Positions 17,958 to 25,987 of a stretch of 64,000 nucleotides of DNA are shown piece after piece. The stretch spans positions 1 to 64,000 of the forward strand of contig CANGNF010000012.1 of the NCBI GenBank assembly GCA_947455205.1, written 5' to 3'. Numbering within the stretch: position 1 is the stretch's first letter; every line of letters begins with the position of its first letter. The stretch is from Acetobacteraceae bacterium (GTDB lineage Bacteria; Pseudomonadota; Alphaproteobacteria; Acetobacterales; Acetobacteraceae). The position numbers and the translations under genes were made by a program. The notes under the pieces are model-generated. The model saw only the letters and a list, made by a program, of their open reading frames with translations, did not search any database and had not been told where the DNA came from.

Positions 17958-19004
17958 ATGCCCGACGGCGTCCACTCCCCTGACGAATATCCGGTTCGTG
18001 CCGACCTGCTGACCGCCAACCCGGTCTACAAGCCGTTCCGCTACCCCTGGGCCTACGACGCCTGGCTGACCCAGCAGCGCGTCCACTGGCTGCCGGAAGA
18101 GGTGCCGCTGGCTGATGACGTCAAGGACTGGCAGAAGAACCTGTCGCCGGGTGAGAAGAACCTGCTGACGCAGATCTTCCGCTTCTTCACCCAGGCCGAT
18201 GTCGAAGTGAACAACTGCTACATGAAGCAGTATTCACAGGTGTTCAAGCCGACCGAAGTGCTGATGATGCTCTCGGCGTTCTCGAACATCGAGACGATCC
18301 ACATCGCCGCCTATTCCCACCTGCTGGACACGGTGGGCATGCCGGAGATCGAGTACAGCGCCTTCCTCAAGTACAAGGAAATGAAGGACAAGTACGACTA
18401 CATGCAGAACTTCTCGGTCAGCAACAAGACCGAGATCGCCAAGACCCTGGCCGCCTTCGGTGCCTTCACCGAGGGGCTGCAGCTGTTCGCGTCCTTCGCC
18501 ATCCTGATGAACTTCCCGCGCTTCAACAAGATGAAGGGCATGGGCCAGATCGTCAGCTGGAGCGTGCGCGACGAGAGCCTGCACTGCGACAGCATCATCA
18601 AGCTGTTCCGCACCTTCATCCAGGAAAACCCGGAAGTCTGGACCGAGGAGTTCCAGCGCGACCTCTACCTGGTCTGCGCCACCATCGTGGACCACGAGGA
18701 CGCCTTCATCGACCTGGCGTTCGAGATGGGCGGCGTGGAGGGCCTGCAGGCCGCGGATACCAAGCTCTACATCCGCTTCATCGCCGACCGCCGCCTGCAG
18801 CAGCTGGGCCTGCAGCCGCTGTTCCACATCGAGAAGAACCCGCTGCCCTGGCTGGACGAGATGTTGAACGCGGTGGAGCACACCAACTTCTTCGAGAACC
18901 GCGCCACCGAGTATTCCAAGGCCAGCACCGCCGGCAGCTGGGAGGACGCCTGGTCCTCCGGCACCGAGGCGGCGCTGGTGGAGGCCCGGCCGGGCCGGAT
19001 GTAG
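17958..19004 (+). CDS. nrdB: Ribonucleotide reductase class Ia, beta subunit
   Basis: The 348-residue diiron-tyrosyl radical subunit supplies the radical for reduction of ribonucleotides to deoxyribonucleotides. Metal-binding and radical motifs are visible: TQADVEVNN, FSNIETIHIAAYSHLLDTVG, then RDESLHCDSI. The start at 17958 gives MPDGVHSPDEYPVRADLLTA and leaves 212 bases of upstream control region with two NrdR-like boxes. The partner nrdA is not on either side within the window, so the two subunit genes are separated in this genome or nrdA lies elsewhere. The downstream gene is a SCO protein in the same direction, 64 bases away. Confidence 0.95.
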   Translation: MPDGVHSPDEYPVRADLLTANPVYKPFRYPWAYDAWLTQQRVHWLPEEVPLADDVKDWQKNLSPGEKNLLTQIFRFFTQADVEVNNCYMKQYSQVFKPTEVLMMLSAFSNIETIHIAAYSHLLDTVGMPEIEYSAFLKYKEMKDKYDYMQNFSVSNKTEIAKTLAAFGAFTEGLQLFASFAILMNFPRFNKMKGMGQIVSWSVRDESLHCDSIIKLFRTFIQENPEVWTEEFQRDLYLVCATIVDHEDAFIDLAFEMGGVEGLQAADTKLYIRFIADRRLQQLGLQPLFHIEKNPLPWLDEMLNAVEHTNFFENRATEYSKASTAGSWEDAWSSGTEAALVEARPGRM

Positions 19005-19068
19005 CGCAGGGCTGCCCCGCCACGATTGCCTGTAGCCGGGTCGCCGTGGCCGGGGGTATCTAGCCGCC

Positions 19069-19758
19069 ATGCTTCGTTTGGTCAGACTTGTCGCGCTGTT
19101 GCTGGGGCTGCTGCTGGGGGGAACCTGGGCCTATGCCTGGGTCACCCGCGCGCCCGGCGAAAGCCTGGGCGATGCCTTCGCCGGCCGCCTCGCCCTGCTG
19201 TTCGGCGGCTCGCCGGCCGGCGGGCCGAGTGCCGGCGGCTTGCAATTGCCGCAGGGCATGGTGCTGGGCGGGCCGTTCAGCCTGGTGGATCAGTCCGGCC
19301 GCGCCGTCACCGAGCGCGACTTCGCCGGCCAATGGCTGCTGCTGTACTTCGGCTATACCTATTGCCCGGATGTCTGCCCGACCGAGCTGGGCACCATTGC
19401 GGCGGCGATGGACAGCCTGGGGCCGCTGGGCGAAAAGGTCGTGCCGGCCATGGTGACCATCGACCCGCAGCGTGACACGCCGGCCCAGTTGGCGGAATAT
19501 GTCACCCGCTTCCATCCGCGCATGCTGGGCCTGACCGGCTCGCCGGAGCAGGTGGCGGAGGCGGCGCGCCGCTACCGGGTGTACTTCGCGCGGGTCAACC
19601 GCGCCGATGCGGGCGACTATCTGATGGACCATTCCAGCTTCGTCTATCTGGTTGGTCCGGACGGGCGGGTACGGTCCCTGTTCCGCCCGGAGGCCAGCCC
19701 GGACGACATTGCCGCAGTGGTGCGCGCACAACTTGCGCGAGCGGCCGCGGCATCATGA
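19069..19758 (+). CDS. SCO1/SenC family copper chaperone for cytochrome oxidase
   Basis: The 229-residue membrane-anchored protein has one N-terminal helix (VRLVALLLGLLLGG) and a thioredoxin-like domain facing the periplasm. The copper site is complete: YCPDVCPTE with cysteines at 99 and 103, and MDHSSF with histidine 188. SCO proteins deliver copper to the CuA centre of cytochrome c oxidase. No oxidase genes are in the window. The residues 40-62 linker is Gly/Ser-rich. It follows nrdB in the same direction but with its own likely start. Confidence 0.93.
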   Translation: MLRLVRLVALLLGLLLGGTWAYAWVTRAPGESLGDAFAGRLALLFGGSPAGGPSAGGLQLPQGMVLGGPFSLVDQSGRAVTERDFAGQWLLLYFGYTYCPDVCPTELGTIAAAMDSLGPLGEKVVPAMVTIDPQRDTPAQLAEYVTRFHPRMLGLTGSPEQVAEAARRYRVYFARVNRADAGDYLMDHSSFVYLVGPDGRVRSLFRPEASPDDIAAVVRAQLARAAAAS

Positions 19759-19872
19759 CTACCAGGGGTTTGCAGGTGACGATTTCGCGTATTAACCTTC
19801 CATCACAACGCCATGGCGCTCCGCCACGCGGCGCAACCTTCGACGGCATGCCGGCGGGGCAGGGGATCGGGC

Positions 19873-20157
19873 ATGGCTGACGAGGAGCAGGAGCAGGACG
19901 GTCTGCGCGAGGTGCGCTCCGCCGGTGCGCCGCGCCACAGTCGCCGCCTCTCCGACAAGATCCTGATCGCCTTCCACCATGCCTGCGATCAGGGCGACTT
20001 CGAGGTTGCCGAGCAGCTGCTGCGCATCCTGGAAATGATGCTGACGCGCCGTCCGGTCTCGCCCGACACCAACCGGCGCCGCAACATGGAAAGCCTGGTG
20101 GCCGCGCATGAGCGGCTGTGGCACCTGCGCCACCCGGAGCTGCGCGAGGGCAACTAG
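19873..20157 (+). CDS. Small conserved helical protein of unknown function
   Basis: The 94-residue soluble protein reads MADEEQEQDGLREVRSAGAP at the start and has a conserved-looking core (LSDKILIAFHHACDQGDFEV, AEQLLRILEMMLTRRP, ESLVAAHERLWHLRHPEL). The core looks like one helical hairpin pair comparable to a TPR-type unit, though I cannot assign a family. I recall similar short proteins in Rhodospirillales beside housekeeping genes. The ATG at 19873 was chosen because the 20 residues before it are low-complexity. It follows the SCO gene by 114 bases in the same direction. Confidence 0.75.
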   Translation: MADEEQEQDGLREVRSAGAPRHSRRLSDKILIAFHHACDQGDFEVAEQLLRILEMMLTRRPVSPDTNRRRNMESLVAAHERLWHLRHPELREGN

Positions 20158-20202
20158 GCCCGGCTGCGCGCTGACCGCCGGCGGCGAAAGCGGCCGCCGG
20201 AC

Positions 20203-20934
20203 CTACATCTCCAGCGCCGCCGCCTCCCGCAACACGGCGGCGGCAGCGGGGGTCCAGGCGCCATCGGCTTCATGCAGCACCAGCCCGGGCCGCACCGCGG
20301 CCGGGCCGCGCCCGCCCTTGCGCGCCAGCAGCAGTACCCGCTTGGCCGGGCTGCCGGCATGCGGCCATAGCGGCAGCAGCGTCACCCCACCACAGCCGGC
20401 CCCGCGCAGTGCGGCGCTTCCTTCGTCGAATCGTGCGGCCGGCAGCACCAGCGCCAGCCAGCCGCCATGCCGCAGCCCGGCGGCCAGGAAGCCAGCCCAA
20501 TCGGCCAGCCCGGCCCCTGCCTCGTGCGTGGCGGCGGCGCGGCCCGGCGCCGGCGGGGCGGTGCCGCCCGGCCAGTAGGGCGGGTTGGCCATGGCGTGGT
20601 CCCAGGTCCCCAGCCGCCGCGCCAACGCCAGGTCGGCGACATCACCGGCCACCACCTCGGCCGCCTGGCCGTTCAGCGCGGCATTGTCCGCGGCCAGCGC
20701 CGCCATGGCCGGGTCGCGCTCCACCGCCAGCAGCGCCAGGCGCGGCACCCGCGCCCCCAGGCACAGCATGGCCGCGCCGCTGCCGCAGCCAGCCTCCAGC
20801 ACGCGCTGGCCGGGGCGGGCGGGCAGGGCGGCGGCCAGCAGCACCGCGTCCAGCCCGGCGCGCAACTGGCCCGCCACCGGCTGGCGCAGCCGCACCCGGC
20901 CGCCCAGCAGGCTGTCCTCGGTGGTGCCGCTCAT
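20203..20934 (-). CDS. SAM-dependent N6-methyltransferase of the TrmN6/COG4123 family
   Basis: The 243-residue methyltransferase shows an N-terminal RVRLRQPVAGQLRAGLDAVL segment, the SAM-binding motif LEAGCGSGAAML, an acidic VERDP at the second strand, and the catalytic NPPYWPGG motif used for N6-adenine methylation. E. coli TrmN6 (YfiC) methylates A37 of tRNA1Val and belongs to this group. The start places the conserved hydrophobic N-terminus correctly. It is divergent from the polyprenyl synthase gene, a neighbourhood I recall as common in alphaproteobacteria. The tRNA target is assigned by family only. Confidence 0.85.
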   Translation of the reverse strand: MSGTTEDSLLGGRVRLRQPVAGQLRAGLDAVLLAAALPARPGQRVLEAGCGSGAAMLCLGARVPRLALLAVERDPAMAALAADNAALNGQAAEVVAGDVADLALARRLGTWDHAMANPPYWPGGTAPPAPGRAAATHEAGAGLADWAGFLAAGLRHGGWLALVLPAARFDEGSAALRGAGCGGVTLLPLWPHAGSPAKRVLLLARKGGRGPAAVRPGLVLHEADGAWTPAAAAVLREAAALEM

Positions 20935-21058
20935 GCCGCGGCGCCAGGGCGGCGGCGGTGCGGGGCGTTGTCAACAGCCGGCAGCTGCATGGGCGGTGAA
21001 ATCCTTGGTTTGCCTTGGCTTGCCGCCGGGCGGGTGCGCCGTTATGTTCCCGCCCCCC

Positions 21059-22096
21059 ATGCCAGGGTCAAGCAACGTGGACGCGCTACCGGGCCAAGAG
21101 CCTGCCGTGCCGGGCGCCGAGGACGCGCTGACGGCCCTAACAGATCTCGTGCGCGAGGACCTTGAGGCGTGCAACCGCCTGATCGTCCAGCGCATGCAGA
21201 GCCCGGTTGCGCTGATTCCGCAACTGGCGGCGCATATCGTTGCCGCCGGCGGCAAGCGGCTGCGGCCGCTGCTGACGCTCGCGGCCGCGCGCCTGTGCGG
21301 CTATGGCGGCCAGCGCCACGTCAAGCTGGCGGCCTGCGTGGAGTTCATCCACACCGCGACGCTGCTGCACGACGACGTGGTGGATGAAAGCTCCCTGCGG
21401 CGTGGCCAGGCCAGCGCCAATGCGCTGTTCGGCAACCAGGCCAGCGTGCTGGTCGGCGACTTCCTGTTCGCCCGCGCCTTCGAGCTGATGGTCGAGGACG
21501 GCAATCTCAAGGTTCTCGCGATCCTCTCCGCCGCCTCCGCCACCATCGCCGAGGGCGAGGTGCTGCAGCTGGTGACGCAGAACGACACCGGCACGACCGA
21601 GGAACAGTACCTGGACGTGATCCACGGGAAGACCGCGGCGCTGTTCGCCGCCGCCACGCGCGTCGGCGCCGTGGTGGCGGACCAGCCCATGCCGGCCGAG
21701 GAAGCCATGGACAGCTATGGCCGCAACCTCGGCATCGCCTTCCAGCTGGTGGACGACGCGCTGGATTACTCGGCGGCGCAGGAACAGCTGGGCAAGACCG
21801 TCGGCGACGATTTCCGCGAGGGCAAGATCACCCTGCCGGTGCTGCTGGCCTTCGCCCGCGGCACCGAGGAGGAGCGCGTGTTCTGGCGCCGGGTGCTGGA
21901 GGACCGCGACCAGACCGAGGCCGACCTGCCGCAGGCCCAGGCGCTGATCGCCCGGCACGGCGCGCTGGCCGATACCATCCTGCGCGCCCGCGACTATGGC
22001 GATGCCGCGCTGGCCGCGCTGGCCAGCTTCCCGGATGGTCCGGAGCGCCAGGCCCTGGCCGGCATCGTCGAGTTCTGCATCGCCCGGGCGCGCTGA
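21059..22096 (+). CDS. ispB: Polyprenyl (octa-/decaprenyl) diphosphate synthase
   Basis: The 345-residue trans-prenyltransferase makes the ubiquinone side chain. Motifs visible are GGKRLRPLL, the first aspartate-rich motif LLHDDVVDESSLRRG, the KTAALF motif and the second aspartate-rich motif FQLVDDALDY followed by GKTVGDDFREGK. Alanines and small residues before the first motif suggest a long-chain product; octa- against decaprenyl cannot be decided, although alphaproteobacteria mostly use Q10. An alternative ATG lies at 21044. It is divergent from the TrmN6-type gene and followed by a hairpin. Confidence 0.93.
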   Translation: MPGSSNVDALPGQEPAVPGAEDALTALTDLVREDLEACNRLIVQRMQSPVALIPQLAAHIVAAGGKRLRPLLTLAAARLCGYGGQRHVKLAACVEFIHTATLLHDDVVDESSLRRGQASANALFGNQASVLVGDFLFARAFELMVEDGNLKVLAILSAASATIAEGEVLQLVTQNDTGTTEEQYLDVIHGKTAALFAAATRVGAVVADQPMPAEEAMDSYGRNLGIAFQLVDDALDYSAAQEQLGKTVGDDFREGKITLPVLLAFARGTEEERVFWRRVLEDRDQTEADLPQAQALIARHGALADTILRARDYGDAALAALASFPDGPERQALAGIVEFCIARAR

Positions 22097-22103
22097 CGCG
22101 GCT

Positions 22104-22120
22104 GAAACCGTAGCGGTTTC
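22104..22120 (+). terminator. Hairpin after ispB
   Basis: GAAACCG, TAG, CGGTTTC makes a perfect 7-bp stem eight bases after the ispB stop, followed by a short T-rich TTC. A second small hairpin (CCCGA, AAA, TCGGG) lies at 22159-22171. They probably end ispB transcription; the U-tract is weak. Confidence 0.5.
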
Positions 22121-22200
22121 TTCATGATTGGAGCGCAGAAGGATACCGACGCGCTCCTCCCGAAAATCGGGTCCAACCTGATCCCTTCGGGAAAATCTTC

Positions 22201-23840
22201 ATGGCCGTGCCCTCCGTCACCCTTGCCGGCGTTGCCGCCGCGCAGGCAAACGCCACCATTGCCAGCTTCACCGTCGCCGACACCGCCGCGCATGTGCTGG
22301 ACGGCCTCGCCACCCTGGCGAATGCGAGCCACCTGGCCAGCATCACCCTGACCAGCGGCGGCCCGCTGGTCGCCACCGCCGCCCAGTTCCTCGGCTACCG
22401 GGCCGTGCTGGACAAGCTGACCACCATCTTCAAGGTCACCGGCATCGGCGTGGCCGAAGCCACGCTGGCGCAGGCGGACGTGCATGTCGCCAGCTTCACC
22501 GTGGCCGATACCGCGGCGCATGTGCTGGCCAGCCTTGCCACGCTGGCGACGCAGACCCACCTGACCGGCATCAGCCTGACCGATGCCACCACCCTGTCGG
22601 TGGGCGCCGCCACCTTCGGCAGCTACAAGGCCACGCTGGACAAGCTGGCCGCCGGCAGCAGCTTCACCGCCCAGGGGCTGACGGTGGCGCAGGCCGCGCT
22701 GGCCCAGGCCGATACGCATTGCAGCGGCTTCACCGTGGCCGACACCGCGGCGCATATCCTGGCCGGGCTGGCGCCGCTGCTGGCCGACAGCCACCTGACC
22801 GCGCTCACCATCTCGGACCATGCCGCGCTGGGCCTGACCCTGGCGCAGTACACCGCAGACCAGGCGCTGCTGGCCAAGCTGGCGGGCGGCAACTTCGTCA
22901 CCGTCTCGGCCGGCACCGTGGCCCGCGCCGCCGCGCTGCAGGCGGATGTGCATGTCTCGGGCTTCACCGTCACCGACACCGGCGCCAACCTGCTGGCCGG
23001 GCTGGCCGCGCTGTCGGCTGACAGCAAGCTGACCGCGATGACCCTGTCCGGCGCCACCACGCTGGCGGTCACCTGGGACCAGTTCAACGCCAACCAGGCC
23101 ACGCTGGACAAGCTGACCAACGCCAAGCTGACCCTGGCCGGCCTGACCGCCTGGCAGGCCCTGGTGGCCATGGCGGACAGCCATGTCGGCAGCATGACGG
23201 TGGTGGACACCGCGGCCCATATCCACGACCAGCTTTCCAGCCTGGCGCTGAACACCCACCTGGCCAGCCTGCGCGTCAGCGACGCCACCGGCTTCACCCT
23301 GGTCGGCAGCGGCGAGTTCACCAGCTACAAGGCGGTGGCCGACAAGCTGGTGGCTGGCGAGCACTTCGTCGCCACCGGCCTGACCGCGGCGCAGGCGGCC
23401 AGCGCCCAGGCCGACACGCATTGCGCCAGCTTCACCGTGGCCGACACCGCGGCGCATGTGCTGACCGCCATCACCGCGCTGAACGCCGACACCCACCTGA
23501 CCAGCCTGACCCTGACCGATGGCCCGTTGACGCTGACCCTGGCGCAGTTCACCGCCGATGCCGCGCTGGTCGGCAAGCTGGCGGTCGGCTCCATGGTCAA
23601 GCTGGCCGGGGTCACCGCCGCCAATGCCACCACCCTGGCCGGCAACAGCCATGTCGGCCAGGTCGGCATCATCGACACGCTGGCCAATATCGGTACCAAC
23701 CTGGATGCGCTGGAGGCACTGGCCAAGGCCGGCAAGATCAGCGGCATCGCGGTCAGCGACGCCGGCCACAGCCTGACGCTGACGGCGGCGCAGATCGCCG
23801 CCGACCATGACGCGCTGGCGCTGCTGAGCGGCAGCTACAC
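22201..23840 (+). repeat. Seven tandem ~234-bp coding repeats
   Basis: The repeat region encodes seven copies of a ~78-residue unit. The second, third and sixth copies share FTVADTAAH almost exactly. The fourth, fifth and seventh are more diverged (FTVTDTGAN, MTVVDTAAH, VGIIDTLAN). The divergence pattern suggests internal duplication of a 2-4 copy block. Confidence 0.85.
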
Positions 23841-24654
23841 CATCAACCAGGCGCCGGCGGCCGGCGGCTTCCACATCAACCTGGTCTACAACGCCTCCAT
23901 GTCCGGCGCCTCCGCCGCCTTCAAGGCCGGGCTCGCCGCCGCCGTCACCTACTTCGAGGGGCTGATCAGCACCAACGAGACGGTGACGCTGCAGGTCGGC
24001 TACGGCGAGGTCGGCGGCCAGGCCATGGGCGCCGGGGTACTGGGAGAGGCCGGGCCGACCCGCGGCGTCACCGTGACCTACGACCAGTTCAAGGCCGCCT
24101 TCGCCGCCCACGCCACCACGGCGGAACAGCAGAGCGTGCTGGCCAACATGGGCGCGGACCCGACCCATGGCGGCCATATCTACGTCGCCAGCGCCGAGGC
24201 CAAGGCGCTGGGGCTGATGAGCGCCAGCGATACCGGCGTGGACGGCGTGATGGGCTTTGCCCGCGATGCCACCGGCAGCCTGTTCGACTACGACCGCAGC
24301 GACGGCATCTCGGCCGGGCACTACGACTTCCTGGGCGTGGTCGAGCATGAGCTGAGCCACGCCCTGGGGCGCTATGCCTGGCTGAAAACGGCGCAGGCCT
24401 ACTACAGCGTGCAGGACCTGACGCGCTACAGCGCCAATGGCGTGCACCAGCTGAACGCGAACGGCTACGGCTACTTCTCGATCGATGGCGGCCGGACGGT
24501 GCTGGATGTCTATTCCACCAGCTCCGACGCGGGGGACTGGGCGTCCTCGGCCGGCAACGACGCCAACAACGCCTATTCCAACCCCGGCGTCGTCAATGCC
24601 TTCACCCATACCGACGTGGTGCAGATGGGCGTGCTGGGCTACGCGCTGGCGTAG
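22201..24654 (+). CDS. Seven-repeat secreted protein with C-terminal zinc metalloprotease domain
   Basis: The 817-residue acidic protein has no N-terminal signal sequence and no cysteine-rich region. Residues 1 to about 546 hold seven repeats of about 78 residues, each with a core like FTVADTAAHVLAGLA, DTHLTSLTLTD, then LDKLAAG. Residues 550-817 form a metalloprotease-like domain with HELSH at 716-720 followed by ALGR, a zinc-binding HExxH motif. It resembles the NF038122 metalloprotease family as I recall it. The repeats and absent signal peptide fit type I secretion, but no transporter genes are adjacent. The start lies about 100 bases after ispB. Substrate and export route are unknown. Confidence 0.85.
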   Translation: MAVPSVTLAGVAAAQANATIASFTVADTAAHVLDGLATLANASHLASITLTSGGPLVATAAQFLGYRAVLDKLTTIFKVTGIGVAEATLAQADVHVASFTVADTAAHVLASLATLATQTHLTGISLTDATTLSVGAATFGSYKATLDKLAAGSSFTAQGLTVAQAALAQADTHCSGFTVADTAAHILAGLAPLLADSHLTALTISDHAALGLTLAQYTADQALLAKLAGGNFVTVSAGTVARAAALQADVHVSGFTVTDTGANLLAGLAALSADSKLTAMTLSGATTLAVTWDQFNANQATLDKLTNAKLTLAGLTAWQALVAMADSHVGSMTVVDTAAHIHDQLSSLALNTHLASLRVSDATGFTLVGSGEFTSYKAVADKLVAGEHFVATGLTAAQAASAQADTHCASFTVADTAAHVLTAITALNADTHLTSLTLTDGPLTLTLAQFTADAALVGKLAVGSMVKLAGVTAANATTLAGNSHVGQVGIIDTLANIGTNLDALEALAKAGKISGIAVSDAGHSLTLTAAQIAADHDALALLSGSYTINQAPAAGGFHINLVYNASMSGASAAFKAGLAAAVTYFEGLISTNETVTLQVGYGEVGGQAMGAGVLGEAGPTRGVTVTYDQFKAAFAAHATTAEQQSVLANMGADPTHGGHIYVASAEAKALGLMSASDTGVDGVMGFARDATGSLFDYDRSDGISAGHYDFLGVVEHELSHALGRYAWLKTAQAYYSVQDLTRYSANGVHQLNANGYGYFSIDGGRTVLDVYSTSSDAGDWASSAGNDANNAYSNPGVVNAFTHTDVVQMGVLGYALA

Positions 24655-24679
24655 CCCGGGCCATCGTTGAGGGGTTGAT

Positions 24680-24705
24680 CGCCGCCGGTGCACTCACCGG
24701 CGGCG
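24680..24705. terminator. Convergent hairpin between metalloprotease and O-antigen-ligase genes
   Basis: CGCCGCCGGTG, CACT, CACCGGCGGCG forms an 11-bp perfect stem with a 4-base loop in the 55-bp gap between two convergent genes. It has no clear T tract on either side, so it may act as a bidirectional transcription barrier or merely protect the ends. Confidence 0.55.
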
Positions 24706-24709
24706 TGGT

Positions 24710-25987
24710 TCAGCTGCCCTGGCCGCGCCGGGCCACCCTGGCGCCGGGAATGCTCGGCAGCGCCCGTGGCAGACAGGCCAGCGCCACCAGGCCCAGCAGT
24801 TCCGCGCTGATCCACCATTCCTGCCAGGTGCCGAAGCTGAGCAGCCCGGTCACGGCGGCCGAGGCCAGCATGGCCGCCGCCACGCCAGGCCGGGCGCTGC
24901 GCTCGGCCAGCCGGCCCAGCACGAAGACCAGCATCGCCGCCAGCAGCGCGCCGACCATGCCCAGTTCCAGCCAGACCTGCAGCGGCCCGTTATGCGTGTG
25001 CAGCGGCAGGCGGGAAGCCGGGGCAAGGGTCTCGTAGATCGGCACCCCCGGCACGATGCCGAAGCGCGCCAGGGTCTCGGCGCTGGCCGGCTCGCCGGCG
25101 CCGGGGATGCGGCGGCTCGCCTCCATGCCCCAGCCCAGCAGCGGCTTGTCGCGGATGCGCTGGATGGTGAAGTCCCAGATCAGCAGCCGATGCGCCGAGG
25201 AGGCCGGCAGGCCGGCGGCGGGAATGCCATGCCCCAGCCCCGGCCCCAGCAGCGCCGGCATGCCCAGCATCAGCACCGCCGCCACCGGCCCCACCAGGCG
25301 TGGCCCCCATTTCGGCAAAGCCAGGCAGACCAGCCCGACCAGCCCGGCGACCAGTACCGCGACCTTGGCCGCTTCCCCCGGCAACGCCATGATGATGCCG
25401 CCGCCGGCCAGCAGCGCCACCGCCCTCTGCCACGCCGGCAGTCCCGGCACCGCGGCGGCCAGCGGCAGCAGCAGCGCCATGACGGACGCCGCCGGCTTCA
25501 GCCCCACGGCAATGCCCGGACGCTCGCTGAGGCCGCGCACCGCCAGGCGGATGGCGTTGCCGCTGGCCAGGTCCAGCCCGGCCAGCAGCAGCCCGCCGGC
25601 CAGCCCGCCCAGCGCCGCCAGCAGCATGCCCTGGCGCGCCACGGCGCTGTCTCGTGCCACGGCGACGCAGCCGGCCGCGCCGAGGGCAATGAAGCCGCCC
25701 AGCTGCACTGCCGTGAACAGGGCCCGCCCCGGATCCGGCGCCCAGGCGGCGCTGATGCCGCCCCAGCCGAACAGCGCCAGCGCCAGCCACAGCGCCGGCC
25801 CGCCCGGCAGCGGCCAGCGCCCCTGGCGTAGCCGTGCCAGCAGCACCGCGGCCAGCAGCCCCAGCGTCGCCACCGGCGACAGCGCCTTGCTCTGCAGCAC
25901 CGCCGCCGCCGGCGCCACCGCCAGCGCCACCCCCAGCGCGGCGGCCGGCCCGGCCGTGCGCAGCTTTCCCAGCAACGCCCGTAGCAT
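24710..25987 (-). CDS. O-antigen ligase / polymerase family membrane protein
   Basis: The 425-residue protein has about 10-12 hydrophobic segments and a periplasmic loop at about 275-340 ending in LPLHTHNGPLQVWLELGMVG. The H-x-H-N-x-x-L-Q-x-W-x-E-x-G pattern is the Wzy_C/WaaL signature of enzymes that transfer or polymerise undecaprenyl-linked glycans. The ATG at 25987 shares one base with the stop of the aminotransferase gene (TGATG), so the two are translationally coupled. No other polysaccharide genes are next to it, except a sulfotransferase 2 kb away. Substrate unknown. Confidence 0.85.
   Translation of the reverse strand: MLRALLGKLRTAGPAAALGVALAVAPAAAVLQSKALSPVATLGLLAAVLLARLRQGRWPLPGGPALWLALALFGWGGISAAWAPDPGRALFTAVQLGGFIALGAAGCVAVARDSAVARQGMLLAALGGLAGGLLLAGLDLASGNAIRLAVRGLSERPGIAVGLKPAASVMALLLPLAAAVPGLPAWQRAVALLAGGGIIMALPGEAAKVAVLVAGLVGLVCLALPKWGPRLVGPVAAVLMLGMPALLGPGLGHGIPAAGLPASSAHRLLIWDFTIQRIRDKPLLGWGMEASRRIPGAGEPASAETLARFGIVPGVPIYETLAPASRLPLHTHNGPLQVWLELGMVGALLAAMLVFVLGRLAERSARPGVAAAMLASAAVTGLLSFGTWQEWWISAELLGLVALACLPRALPSIPGARVARRGQGS

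Noticed and set aside
20585-21058. Long N-terminal extension of the polyprenyl synthase frame
   Set aside because: It is antisense to the TrmN6-type gene and lacks conservation features; the synthase begins at 21059 or 21044.
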